Shown: positions 37,980 through 45,965 of the stretch, piece by piece
Layout of the letters: the number at the start of each line of letters is the position of its first letter
Position numbering within the stretch: the stretch's first letter is position 1
Assembly (NCBI GenBank): GCA_024103385.1
Contig: JAGFIT010000032.1
Span: 1-62,434, forward strand
From: Vicingus serpentipes
Lineage (GTDB): Bacteria > Bacteroidota > Bacteroidia > Flavobacteriales_E > Vicingaceae
Direction of reading: 5' to 3'
Length of the DNA: 62,434 bases
The notes under the pieces: generated by a model
What the model was told of the DNA's origin: nothing
Databases searched by the model: none
Seen by the model: only the letters and a program-made list of their open reading frames with translations
Made by a program: the position numbers and the translations under genes

Positions 37980-39308
37980 TTATTTTTTTTCTTCTTCTTT
38001 TGGTTTTGGTAAGTAATGTAACACTACTCTATTGTCTTTTCTAAAATATTCTTTAGCTACACGCTGTATATCTTCTCTTGTTACTTTCATATACCTATCT
38101 ATTTCAGTATTAATTAAATTAGCGTCTCCATAGTAAACAAAATAATTAGCTAAATTTTCTGCTACACCCTCCACCTTCGATTTGCTAGAAACCATATCAT
38201 TTTCAATTTGATTTCTCAATTTTTGAAATTCCTTTTCTGTAATCAATTCATTTTGCAGTTTCTCCACTTCCAAATCAATCGCTTTTTCTAATTCAGCAAT
38301 ATCCCCTCCCATATTTACCAAACCATACATTAACGATAAACCTGGGTCTTCTGAAGATAAAGGAAAAGCACCTACAGCCATTGCTATTTGTTGATCATCC
38401 ACCAAATTCTTTTTTAACCTAGAACTGTTCCCCTGAGAAAGAATTTGCGCTAACATATCTACAGCATAAGCATCTTCAGTACCTTGAGCTGGAGAATGAT
38501 ACCCCAACATTACTGCTGGCAATTGAATGTTGTCGTATACCGTATCTCTTATTTCTTGATGTTTAATCGGTTCAACAATTTTAGGTCTATTCATTTCTCT
38601 TGTTCCTCTAGGAATAGTTGAGAAATATTTATCAATCCACTTTTTAATTTGTTTCTTGTCAATATCTCCAGCAACAGAAATAGTTGCATTATTAGGCACA
38701 TAGTAGGTCTTATAAAAATCTCTAAACTCATCTATGGTTGCTTTATTTAAATGGTCTAAAGAACCTATTGCCACCCATCTGTAAGGATGTTTTTCGAAGG
38801 CTCTTTTGTACATTTCTGGTAAAAAAGTTCCATAAGGCTGGTTATCATAACGTTGTCTAAATTCTTCTTTTACTACTTCTCTTTGCGTTTGAACTCCAAT
38901 AGAATCCACTTTCAAGTCCTGCATTCTTTCTGCTTCCATCCACAATCCTAGTTCTGCTTGATTAGAAGGCAATACTTCAAAATAAAAAGTTCTATCAAAC
39001 GATGTATTTGCATTTAAAAATCCTCCATTAGAGGTTACTGTTTTCATAAACTCTCCTCTATCTATATTAGATGACCCTTCAAACATTAAATGCTCAAAAA
39101 AGTGAGCAAAACCCGTTCTTTCTGGGTTTTCATTTTTAGAGCCCACATGATACAATACCGTAACTGCCACAATTGGAGTAGAATGATCCTCATGCAAAAT
39201 AACATTGATTCCATTTTTAAGCTGATATTGCTCAAACTCAATTTTGTTTTGTGCCTGAATGCTTATTACTGATGTATAAAGGGCAAACGACAAAATTAAT
39301 TTCTTCAT
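37980..39308 (-). CDS. M16-family zinc metallopeptidase, active subunit
   Basis: A 442-residue exported zinc protease. The ATG at 39308 yields signal peptide MKKLILSFALYTSVISIQAQ; a longer frame from 39413 would add 35 residues that do not resemble a signal. The inverted zinc motif is H69-F-F-E72-H73 (GFAHFFEHLMFEG), and the downstream acidic EVVKEEFRQRYDNQPYG supplies the third ligand region. It is the first gene of a pair with the motif-less M16 protein downstream and probably degrades peptides in the periplasm or at the cell surface. Confidence 0.93.
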   Translation of the reverse strand: MKKLILSFALYTSVISIQAQNKIEFEQYQLKNGINVILHEDHSTPIVAVTVLYHVGSKNENPERTGFAHFFEHLMFEGSSNIDRGEFMKTVTSNGGFLNANTSFDRTFYFEVLPSNQAELGLWMEAERMQDLKVDSIGVQTQREVVKEEFRQRYDNQPYGTFLPEMYKRAFEKHPYRWVAIGSLDHLNKATIDEFRDFYKTYYVPNNATISVAGDIDKKQIKKWIDKYFSTIPRGTREMNRPKIVEPIKHQEIRDTVYDNIQLPAVMLGYHSPAQGTEDAYAVDMLAQILSQGNSSRLKKNLVDDQQIAMAVGAFPLSSEDPGLSLMYGLVNMGGDIAELEKAIDLEVEKLQNELITEKEFQKLRNQIENDMVSSKSKVEGVAENLANYFVYYGDANLINTEIDRYMKVTREDIQRVAKEYFRKDNRVVLHYLPKPKEEEKK

Positions 39309-39389
39309 AAGTAGTTCTTTATATTGTCTTAACTGAATATTAACGACAACGAAAGTAATGATAAAATTGATAACCTTTTTTCTGAAAAT

Positions 39390-39420
39390 ACACAAATGGT
39401 TAAATAGGAACACAAATGGT
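39390..39420. promoter_or_regulatory. Direct repeat upstream of the M16 operon
   Basis: ACACAAATGGT occurs at 39390-39400 and again at 39410-39420, a 20-bp period (about two helical turns), 82 bp before the M16 ATG on the minus strand. ACACAAATGG also occurs at 2802-2811 within the panB upstream palindrome. It could be a tandem binding site. Confidence 0.35.
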
Positions 39421-39598
39421 ATTTATTTTATTAGTTTTTTACTTTTCTTAAATGCTTCATCTTAAGAAACCTTATTAGATATATTGCGTATTTCTATCTA
39501 AGGGGTATTTTGAATGAAAATCATCTATTTAACAAGTGTTTTCTATAAAAACTAGCCTTTTTCACCTTTTTTCTCGATGGTACAAAATACGTTAAAAA

Positions 39599-41047
39599 AC
39601 CTACCGTGTGTACACATCTTCATAAAGAATCCATCCTTGATAAATATCATAGAATCTTCTGAGGCCAATTAAAAGAGTAGTAATTCCAATAGTTGTTTGA
39701 GAATTATACCCTTTCCATCCTCCAAGTCTAGCAATTACCCAAGTTGCCCAACTGAGTGATTTTTCAGGAAAAGGATTTTTGAGTTTCTCCGTTTTTCCTT
39801 CTAATAAAACACATTGTTGTTCTAAACATTCCTGTTCTTTTTCATTAAAGCACATTAAAGATTCAAGTGTTTCTCCTTCGGGAATACTATAACTAAAACG
39901 CATTTGAAAAAGTCGGGTAATTGTTGTTAACATCAACACACACAATTTCCTGATGGATTTAGCTGATTCCAATTCACTTGCTTCAATATTGTAGCCTTCT
40001 TTTTTAAGAATTCGAAACACTTCTTCTACCATCCAACGCCAACTGTACCATTCAATAATGTTTAAAGCTTCTTTTAGGGAGTTTACTGGTAAGGTTGTTA
40101 AAATTCTCCAAATAACTGGCTGTTTTGATTTCGTATTAACTTCTTTTGCTTCAACCACATATAAATCCACACTTTCTTTTAAATGTTTAAAGGCTGACTG
40201 TGGTCTTTTTATAGTAATTGGGCAATAACGAATTTCCAATTTAGCAGTTCTTTTATTGCGTTTTCTTCTTCTTTCGGCTGGTATATCTATTGAATAATTG
40301 CCTGCAACTTTACATTTAGCAAGTTTATCATGTAATTTAATTTCCTCTTCTAATCTTCGATTCATTCTGCTACGAATCAATAAATGTGTTTTTTCATCTG
40401 GTATACGGACAAACTGTTCGTATATATCTCCTTCTCTGTCTTGAACTATTATAATGCTATCTGCTTTACTTAGAGTATCTTTTGTCTTCATAGATGATTC
40501 TATCCACTTATAAGATTCTTTTTCTTCTATTGCAAGTTTTGGACATTCACGCTCTCGCTCTCGTTTGCTTGTCTTTTCTTTGAATCTATGCCACACTTTA
40601 ATTGCAGAATAACCCAAAGGAAATCCATTGGTAGCATCAACTACAAATGAAGGGTGTATTAAAAAACCTAAGTCATAATTGGCTGCATTGGTTCTTCCTA
40701 TAGAGTCTTCCAAATTGATTCTGTTTTTATGATTGTAAAGACTTATATCTGAGGTGTCCTGAATACTTAACACTACTTTACCTTTTGATGCTACCCCACA
40801 TTGCTTAGTAATCTGTTCGATGAGTTCTTCTTCTTTTGTTTTATTGTTGTTGAGAAAACGATACCAACCTCGCTGACTTGCATAATCATCTGACATCTGC
40901 CGTATAGAATGGCAACTTTTTACAAAGAGCGATTGAACTATTTTTACTGCTCTTTTCTCTAATCGCTTATCGCCAAAACATCCTTTAAAATTCATTCTCC
41001 TTTTTTTCTGCAAAACTAAAAAGAAAAGATGTGTACACACGGTAGGT
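39599..41047. mobile_element. Complete IS4-family insertion sequence (1449 bp)
   Basis: Perfect 22-bp terminal inverted repeats lie at 39599-39620 and 41026-41047 (outer end ACCTACCGTGTGTACACATC). They enclose one transposase gene. Flanking bases are A-rich on both sides, AAAAA at 39594-39598 and at 41048-41052, so a short target duplication is possible but cannot be told from poly-A. No longer duplication is seen. The element sits between the M16 operon and an Fn3 protein gene, next to repetitive DNA, and disrupts no recognisable gene. Confidence 0.92.
39601..40995 (-). CDS. IS4-family DDE transposase
   Basis: A 464-residue transposase. The N-terminus (MNFKGCFGDKRLEKRAVKIV) is the Tn5-type DNA-binding domain. 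Catalytic residues are Asp80 (SIQDTSD), Asp186 (VQDREGD) and Glu324 within the exact IS4-family signature Y317-x2-R320-x3-E324-x6-K331 (YSWRWMVEEVFRILKK). I use the ATG at 40995, because a longer frame to 41055 would begin outside the terminal repeat. The stop codon TAG (39601-39603) lies within the other terminal repeat. All key residues are intact, so the element may still be active. Confidence 0.95.
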   Translation of the reverse strand: MNFKGCFGDKRLEKRAVKIVQSLFVKSCHSIRQMSDDYASQRGWYRFLNNNKTKEEELIEQITKQCGVASKGKVVLSIQDTSDISLYNHKNRINLEDSIGRTNAANYDLGFLIHPSFVVDATNGFPLGYSAIKVWHRFKEKTSKRERERECPKLAIEEKESYKWIESSMKTKDTLSKADSIIIVQDREGDIYEQFVRIPDEKTHLLIRSRMNRRLEEEIKLHDKLAKCKVAGNYSIDIPAERRRKRNKRTAKLEIRYCPITIKRPQSAFKHLKESVDLYVVEAKEVNTKSKQPVIWRILTTLPVNSLKEALNIIEWYSWRWMVEEVFRILKKEGYNIEASELESAKSIRKLCVLMLTTITRLFQMRFSYSIPEGETLESLMCFNEKEQECLEQQCVLLEGKTEKLKNPFPEKSLSWATWVIARLGGWKGYNSQTTIGITTLLIGLRRFYDIYQGWILYEDVYTR

Positions 41048-41614
41048 AAAAACACGGATATTAATTATTGAGCTTAGTGAAGTAAAGTAAGTTCATTTGC
41101 AGTTAAGTGGAGATTGCTTCGTACCTGGCAATGATGGAAATTAAAGAGTTCAATATGGAATAATCCGCCTTTGTTTTGTTCTTTTCTGTGAGTAGCTTGT
41201 TATTATCAGCAAGCAGAAAATTATTTTTTGTTTGCTGTTTGTTCTTTTCTGTATGCTCCATTTTATTTTTTGAGGGCTAAATGTTGTTTGCTGTACTTAT
41301 AAAGCTATTTTTTGAGTGCTGATTTTTATTTTCTGTTTGCATAACGTTATTTTCTGCGAGCAGATTGTTCTTTTTAGAGGGCATAATTTTATTTTACGAG
41401 GGCAGAAAATCATTTTTTGATGTCTTAAAATTCACCTTTAAAAATAATTAAAGTATTAATAATCAATATTTTAAAATTTATTTCATTGGTTTATGCAATA
41501 GAAAATAAATGCTTGGCGTTGCCTTTAGAGTGGCCACTGTTCTTTTAAAATAAATTATTAACCCGTTTAATTGGAGGAGTATATCCTCTGATTAAACCTT
41601 TAAACCTTAATGTT
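41048..41614. other. Repeat-rich non-coding stretch right of the IS element
   Basis: No convincing gene. 41111-41137 carries a REP-like hairpin (ATTGC at 41113-41117 pairing with GCAAT at 41128-41132, in a GATTGCTTCGTACCTGGCAA context). 41171-41430 is a degenerate 21-bp repeat array, annotated separately. 41431-41614 is AT-rich and presumably contains the promoter of the Fn3 gene. Confidence 0.6.
41171..41430. repeat. Degenerate ~21-bp tandem repeat array
   Basis: About twelve units of 20-22 bp, each a T-rich half (such as AAATTATTTTTT) followed by G-x-G-x-GC-x-GA-like bases (GAGGGCATA, GAGGGCAGA, GCGAGCAGA, GTTTGCATA). Read on the minus strand, one frame gives seven-residue repeats such as KNNFLLA, DNNKLLT, EKNKTKA, KKNNLLA and ENNVMQT, interrupted by stops at 41277-41279 and 41394-41396 and ending at a stop at 41103-41105. 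This could be a decayed heptad-repeat gene or a non-coding array. Confidence 0.6.
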
Positions 41615-42217
41615 ATGAAAAAGTGGAAAGTAGTATTAGGACTCGCATCACAAAGTGTCCCTCAGAAAATAGACCAAGCACGGTTAATTATTGAATCCAT
41701 GTCGGACAACGATTATTTTCCGAATCCCACCCCCAAATTAATAGATGTATCTAAAAAAGTAGCAGAGCTGCAAAAGGCTTATACGTTATCCAGAGATGCA
41801 GGGAAGGAGCAAACTGCGGATATGCATACCAAATCATTTAATTTGGATATTGATTTGATTGCTTTGGGCAACTATGTGCAGGATACTGCCAATAAAGACA
41901 ATGAAATTGGCGATGTAATTATTTTTTCTGCGGGCATGGATGTAAAAAAAGATGCTGGAGCAAAAAAGAGAACGTTTAATGTAGTTAATACGGCTACTGA
42001 TGGCAGAGTGAAGCTGCAAACGATTAGTGAAGGTCGTGCGGCTTATGTTTGGGAGTATTCTTTAGATCAGGAAGATTGGACTTCGGGAGGGGTTACTACT
42101 CAGGCCTCTACTGTAATTAACGGTTTGTTATCGGGTAAACGCTATTATTTTAGGGTAGCATCAATTACAGATGAGCAAGGTCCTTGGTTGGGTCCGATTA
42201 ACCTTATTGTTACTTAA
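41615..42217 (+). CDS. Fibronectin type III domain protein of unknown function
   Basis: A 200-residue protein without a signal peptide. The N-terminal half is helical (VPQKIDQARLIIESMSDNDY, then KVAELQKAYTLSRDAGKEQT). The C-terminal ~95 residues form an Fn3-like beta-sandwich, with the typical W-E-Y-S-L-D-Q-E-D-W strand, a STVINGLLSGKRYYFRVASI strand and a final GPWLGPINLIV. Proteins of this design are scattered in Bacteroidota and I know of no function. The gene stands alone between the IS element, its repeat array and a palindromic element whose left arm overlaps the stop codon. Confidence 0.75.
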   Translation: MKKWKVVLGLASQSVPQKIDQARLIIESMSDNDYFPNPTPKLIDVSKKVAELQKAYTLSRDAGKEQTADMHTKSFNLDIDLIALGNYVQDTANKDNEIGDVIIFSAGMDVKKDAGAKKRTFNVVNTATDGRVKLQTISEGRAAYVWEYSLDQEDWTSGGVTTQASTVINGLLSGKRYYFRVASITDEQGPWLGPINLIVT

Positions 42218-42332
42218 TTAACGTGAGTCTCGTATCGAGAATAGCTTTGAAAATCATTGTCAGTTCGAGTAATTTTCGACAGAAAATTGTATGAGAACCC
42301 ATGATTTTCTTATTCAAAACTCACGTTAATTA
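42215..42332. repeat. 118-bp palindromic element overlapping the Fn3 gene stop
   Basis: A perfect 14-bp inverted repeat, TAATTAACGTGAGT at 42215-42228 and ACTCACGTTAATTA at 42319-42332. It encloses inner hairpin-forming sequence (CTCGTATCGAG, and CAGTTCGAGTAATTTTCGAC). The left arm contains the stop codon of the Fn3 gene. Confidence 0.75.
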
Positions 42333-42345
42333 CTTTTTGCTGACT

Positions 42346-42387
42346 CACCGCTTGTTCTATTCAATAGGGCAGGCGGTGTTGTTTTTT
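42346..42387 (+). terminator. Hairpin terminator after the Fn3 gene
   Basis: CACCGC (42346-42351) pairs with GCGGTG (42373-42378), with an inner CTATT/AATAG stem, followed by a T-rich tract (TTGTTTTTT). It separates the Fn3 gene from the convergent membrane protein gene. Confidence 0.75.
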
Positions 42388-42823
42388 ATTTAATCCAGCC
42401 TTTTTTTATGGAATAATCTGAAAACCATATTAAAAGTAAACCAAAGGTGACAATCATCACAGGCATGGTAGCTGCTTGTCCGGGTCCGTAAACTTCCATT
42501 GATTTGGTGAAAAATACATTGTGAATCATTTGTGGAACTATTGCACAGAAAGAAATAATAAAGGCAAGTTTGGCCCATTTCTTTTTTAGTAATAAGCCTA
42601 TAGAACCAAACAATCCAAAAAATACGGCTATTGCAAAAATTACAGTTGTCCAAATGGGGTAATCTCCATAAAGCGCTCTTTCGTTTTCAGGTAATGCTGC
42701 CAATGCTTCTTCTGATATAAAAGTATATGCAAAAAAAGACATCACTCCCATAACATTCCAAAGAACAAAAAAGATGGCTACTGCCCAAAACCATATCGGA
42801 TTTTTTATTTTTAAATCTTCCAT
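42386..42823 (-). CDS. Four-helix membrane protein of unknown function
   Basis: A 145-residue protein with four membrane helices (residues about 11-33, 57-80, 86-104 and 118-137). It starts MEDLKIKNPIWFWAVAIFFV, has a soluble loop SEEALAALPENERALYGDYP between helices 1 and 2, and a positively charged tail (KKGWIK). No transporter or enzyme motif is visible. It is followed on the same strand by no close partner, and the upstream DUF6629 gene is 136 bp away. Confidence 0.75.
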   Translation of the reverse strand: MEDLKIKNPIWFWAVAIFFVLWNVMGVMSFFAYTFISEEALAALPENERALYGDYPIWTTVIFAIAVFFGLFGSIGLLLKKKWAKLAFIISFCAIVPQMIHNVFFTKSMEVYGPGQAATMPVMIVTFGLLLIWFSDYSIKKGWIK

Positions 42824-42959
42824 AATAAACTGTTTTTAAATTATTTTTTGTTTTAGTAATACCAATTAAAAGTACAAATTAATATACCAAAACGAATTGT
42901 TTAATTAAAAATATTTATAGGAGTATCGGGATGACGGTATTGGGGGATTTAATGATTGG

Positions 42960-43628
42960 CTAAGGAAGTATGCTCGGTAGTATTTTAGGAGAGGGATTAA
43001 GTTCATACATTACAGCTAAAACGATCATACTTATAATTGATGCAAAAAAGCACCATACAGATACAATGTAATCGGTATAAAATATTGCGGTGATGATATA
43101 GGAGATGAGAATGGCCGATCCTAAAAACCACATTCTTTTAATATCGGAGAAAAAGGGAGGAGCAACTGTTGCAATTAAGTATAAAGCACCACCATAAGTA
43201 CTGATTATTTTAGGATAATCTTGTTTATAAACAATGTGGTTACCTATTGCTTTGGCTTGAACATCAAAAGACAGTAAACAGTAGCCTAGATAAAGAGATA
43301 CGATTGCACCAATTATAACCAACACTTTTTCTATGGTTTTTCTTTTTTCTTTTTTTTTAAGCATTATTATTGACAAAGGAACCCAAAGGGGCCAAACTAT
43401 TTGTGCGAAGAAAAGAAAAATATAGGTGGCAATTCCTTGAAGGAAAGAGTAGGATGGATGGGTGAGTGAAAGCCAAACAAAACCCTCACTAATTTGTTGA
43501 AATGCAAAAAGTAATGGAATACTTGCAAAAGCAAGTTGAGAAGGTCGTTCTGTTTTTCTTATAGCAGCAATTCCTATTACCGAAATAATAGCACCGGCAC
43601 CAAAACTTGCAGTTGCTGAAAAACACAT
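42960..43628 (-). CDS. DUF6629-like integral membrane protein
   Basis: A 222-residue protein with about seven membrane helices. The N-terminus MCFSATASFGAGAIISVIGI and the following SIPLLFAFQQISEGFVWLSL segment are characteristic of the DUF6629 family, whose function is unknown. A short cytosolic KKKEKRK stretch separates helices 4 and 5. It has no operon partner, and the 363 bp upstream consist of repeat elements. Confidence 0.75.
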   Translation of the reverse strand: MCFSATASFGAGAIISVIGIAAIRKTERPSQLAFASIPLLFAFQQISEGFVWLSLTHPSYSFLQGIATYIFLFFAQIVWPLWVPLSIIMLKKKEKRKTIEKVLVIIGAIVSLYLGYCLLSFDVQAKAIGNHIVYKQDYPKIISTYGGALYLIATVAPPFFSDIKRMWFLGSAILISYIITAIFYTDYIVSVWCFFASIISMIVLAVMYELNPSPKILPSILP

Positions 43629-43991
43629 ATTGTGGAAAGGTAGAACCTTTAATTGGATAATTTAGAAATTATTTGAGGAGAGTTCTAAAAATTAATCTTT
43701 TGCATCCCTTCTAATCCCGATAGCTATCGGGAGGGGAAGGGGTGTGTTAATTGAAACATAATTTTTAGAACTCCCTTTGATATAAATGTAAGAATGATAA
43801 ACAAGCGATTAAAAGAGGAGTACGAGAAAGGTACAATCGAAGTAATCTTTGTTGGGTGTAAAGTTAAGATTCCTGTTCTCCATTACATTTCTACAGGAAT
43901 GATGGGGTAAAAGGTATCGGGATTGGAATGATGGATGTTTTGGAGAGTAGGGAGATGTTGTTGAAATGGAGTGTTGCGCTTATTATTTCGG
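43629..43991. other. Non-coding stretch with a nested palindrome and repeat remnants
   Basis: No convincing gene. It holds the 94-bp nested palindrome at 43680-43773 (annotated separately) and degenerate remnants of the GATAGCTATC-type repeats around 43915-43940 (TATCGGGATTGGAATGATGG). A 38-codon frame at 43794-43910 is too short to support. Confidence 0.6.
43680..43773. repeat. 94-bp nested palindrome carrying the GATAGCTATC repeat core
   Basis: Perfect 15-bp arms GAGTTCTAAAAATTA (43680-43694) and TAATTTTTAGAACTC (43759-43773). They enclose an inner palindrome CCCGATAGCTATCGGG (core 43719-43728) flanked by CCCTTC and GGAAGGGG. The whole can fold as one long hairpin, like a MITE or transposable REP unit. 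Confidence 0.8.
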
Positions 43992-44537
43992 TTAATTTAT
44001 CTTAAGCCAGTCAAGTAGTTTTTTCTTATCACCATCATCAATATCATCAGTTTGAACTTTTACTTTTTTATCAGTCTGTATAATGGTTACTTCTCTGTTG
44101 TCAATTTCTATATCAGTAATATCAGCTTTCTTTATCCATTTCCTATTTTGTTTTTTAACGGTCATTTTATTCGGAAATAATATTATTTCGTAATTTGAAT
44201 CTACCCATGAGATAATAATGATTAGTAAACCAACATAGCACAATGTACTTTCTCTAAAATTAACATTACCATCTAATATTCCCATCATATCGTTCCACCC
44301 TAATATTACTCCAATGGAAGTTCCAAACAATTTACCTTTTAAATTGTTCCCAATTTTAATGTGTTGGGCTTTTTTAAAAAAGAACGTTAATTCAACAATT
44401 ATCAAGTACGTATAAACTAAAACAAAAGCACCTTTTATTAGAAGTTGTTTATTCGCATCCATTTCAGAAGGATTATAATAAATCAGAAATGCAATTAATC
44501 CACTTATATAAATTATCAAATGAAGTAAAGTTCTCAT
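43992..44537 (-). CDS. Membrane protein with C-terminal soluble beta-rich domain
   Basis: A 181-residue protein of unknown family. Four membrane helices are likely (residues about 4-20, 32-52, 68-82 and 97-112). The soluble C-terminal ~65 residues have a PH-like beta pattern: NYEIILFPNKMTVKKQNRKW, DITDIEIDNREVTIIQTDKK, then an acidic DDIDDGDKKKLLDWLKIN helix. The ATG at 44537 starts directly at a membrane segment. It is 59 bp downstream of the DUF819 gene on the same strand and may be cotranscribed from there. Confidence 0.65.
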   Translation of the reverse strand: MRTLLHLIIYISGLIAFLIYYNPSEMDANKQLLIKGAFVLVYTYLIIVELTFFFKKAQHIKIGNNLKGKLFGTSIGVILGWNDMMGILDGNVNFRESTLCYVGLLIIIISWVDSNYEIILFPNKMTVKKQNRKWIKKADITDIEIDNREVTIIQTDKKVKVQTDDIDDGDKKKLLDWLKIN

Positions 44538-44588
44538 GGTTGTTCTATTTATTGTTCAATTTTTTCAAATATAATATAACTTTTACTG

Positions 44589-44605
44589 TCCCCGTATTAC
44601 GGGGA
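44589..44605. terminator. Short hairpin at the end of the DUF819 gene
   Basis: TCCCCGTA-T-TACGGGGA is a perfect 8-bp palindrome with a 1-nt centre. It overlaps the DUF819 stop codon (44597-44599) and is followed, in the minus direction, by CAGTAAAAG, not by a T-run. It could slow or end transcription, or protect the 3' end. Confidence 0.4.
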
Positions 44606-45853
44606 TACAATTTCCATAAGTGTAGCACAAAGAATAGCGCCATAGGTTCCTAAAGCGTACCCTAATACAGCTAACAAAACACCCACAGGGGCTAAGCTTG
44701 GGTGAAAGGCTGAAGCTATTACAGGCGCAGAGGCTGCTCCACCAACATTGGCTTTACTTCCTACAGCTAAAAAGAAGAATGGAGCTTTAATAATTTTAGC
44801 GACTATAACTAGTAACCCTACATGAAAGGCCATCCATATCAACCCAATAAAGATAAAGTCCCAATATTTAATAAGTTCTGATAAATCGATTTTCATACCA
44901 ATAATAGCTACCAAAATGTAAATAAAAACACTCCCTAATTTAGAGGCTCCAGCACCTTCCAATTTTCTGCTAGAAGTAAATGATAGTAATAAACCTATAG
45001 TTGTCGAAATGACAACTATCCAAAAGAATTGACTCGCTAAAATAGATGTTGATAGGGTAGGACTAGCATTTGCCGCAGCACTAAATATTTCCCCCAAAAA
45101 GTGAGATAAACCAACACCTCCAAAAGCAATAGCGGCTAATTTAATAAGATCAGTTACGGTAGCTTTCTTTTCTACACTGGCAGTATAATTAGCCATGGTA
45201 ATTTTAAGTCTTTCTATAGAAGAAGAATCGGCTTTTAACCACTTATCGATTTTATCAGATTTTCCGGCTCCTAATAGGATAACAGCCATCCATATATTAG
45301 CCACAACAACATCAACAGCGAGCATAGCTCCATATTTTTCAACATCAAATTGATAGAGCTCTAACATAGCCGTTTGATTGGCTCCGCCACCTATCCAACT
45401 ACCAGCCAATGTAGCTAATCCTCTCCATACGGCTTCAAACCCAGCTCCATTAAGTGTGTCTGGAGAGATAATAGAAGTAATTAAAATAGCAATAGGTCCT
45501 CCCAATATAATCCCTACAGTAGCGGTAAAAAACATGATTAACGCTTTTGGACCTAATTTTAAAATGCCTTTTAAATCTGTGCTTAACGTCATTAAGATAA
45601 GTGAGCCTGGTAAAAAATAGTTTTTAGCAATAGGCCATAAATTAGATATTTTGGGAGATATTACTCCAAATGTGCTTAATAGTGCGGGCAGTAAATAACA
45701 CATTAACAAAGCAGGAACTATCTTGTAAAACCATTTGGTGTTTTTTAAATTAGAAGTATAAAAAACAAATCCCAAACAGCACATGAGTAAACCAAACACT
45801 ACGGCATCGTTAGTGAAGAGAGGTTCGTTGATCAATTCTGTAGCTGATGGCAT
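44597..45853 (-). CDS. DUF819-family membrane protein
   Basis: A 418-residue polytopic membrane protein of the DUF819 (YjcL) family, with about ten membrane helices. Landmarks are LLPALLSTFGVISP, the RGLATLAGSWIGGGANQTAM segment, VGLSHFLGEIF, KLEGAGASKLGSVFIYILVA, and the C-terminal KANVGGAASAPVIASAFHPS, then LGYALGTYGAILCA. The internal similarity of the Gly/Ala-rich segments suggests a two-repeat transporter fold. Substrate is unknown. NadA lies 112 bp upstream on the same strand. Confidence 0.88.
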   Translation of the reverse strand: MPSATELINEPLFTNDAVVFGLLMCCLGFVFYTSNLKNTKWFYKIVPALLMCYLLPALLSTFGVISPKISNLWPIAKNYFLPGSLILMTLSTDLKGILKLGPKALIMFFTATVGIILGGPIAILITSIISPDTLNGAGFEAVWRGLATLAGSWIGGGANQTAMLELYQFDVEKYGAMLAVDVVVANIWMAVILLGAGKSDKIDKWLKADSSSIERLKITMANYTASVEKKATVTDLIKLAAIAFGGVGLSHFLGEIFSAAANASPTLSTSILASQFFWIVVISTTIGLLLSFTSSRKLEGAGASKLGSVFIYILVAIIGMKIDLSELIKYWDFIFIGLIWMAFHVGLLVIVAKIIKAPFFFLAVGSKANVGGAASAPVIASAFHPSLAPVGVLLAVLGYALGTYGAILCATLMEIVSP

Positions 45854-45965
45854 ATTTTATAAATTACGGTTAAGAAAAACGAAAATAGTCTTTTTATGCT
45901 AAAGGTAATAGTCGCTGTTAATTGATTGTACTAAATGCTTAAAGTGCTATCCTTTCTGCATTAGC

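Noticed and set aside
39594-41052. AAAAA as the target-site duplication of the IS element
   Set aside because: Shorter than is normal for IS4-family elements and indistinguishable from local poly-A, so it is not claimed as a duplication.
41103-41264. 53-codon minus-strand frame starting MEHTEKNKQQ
   Set aside because: It consists of the degenerate 21-bp repeat followed by a REP-like sequence, with further in-frame stops upstream. More likely part of the repeat array than a functional gene.
43794-43910. 38-codon open frame starting ATG in the repeat-rich gap
   Set aside because: Too short, no recognisable relative, and it lies between repeat remnants. The composition alone does not support a gene.
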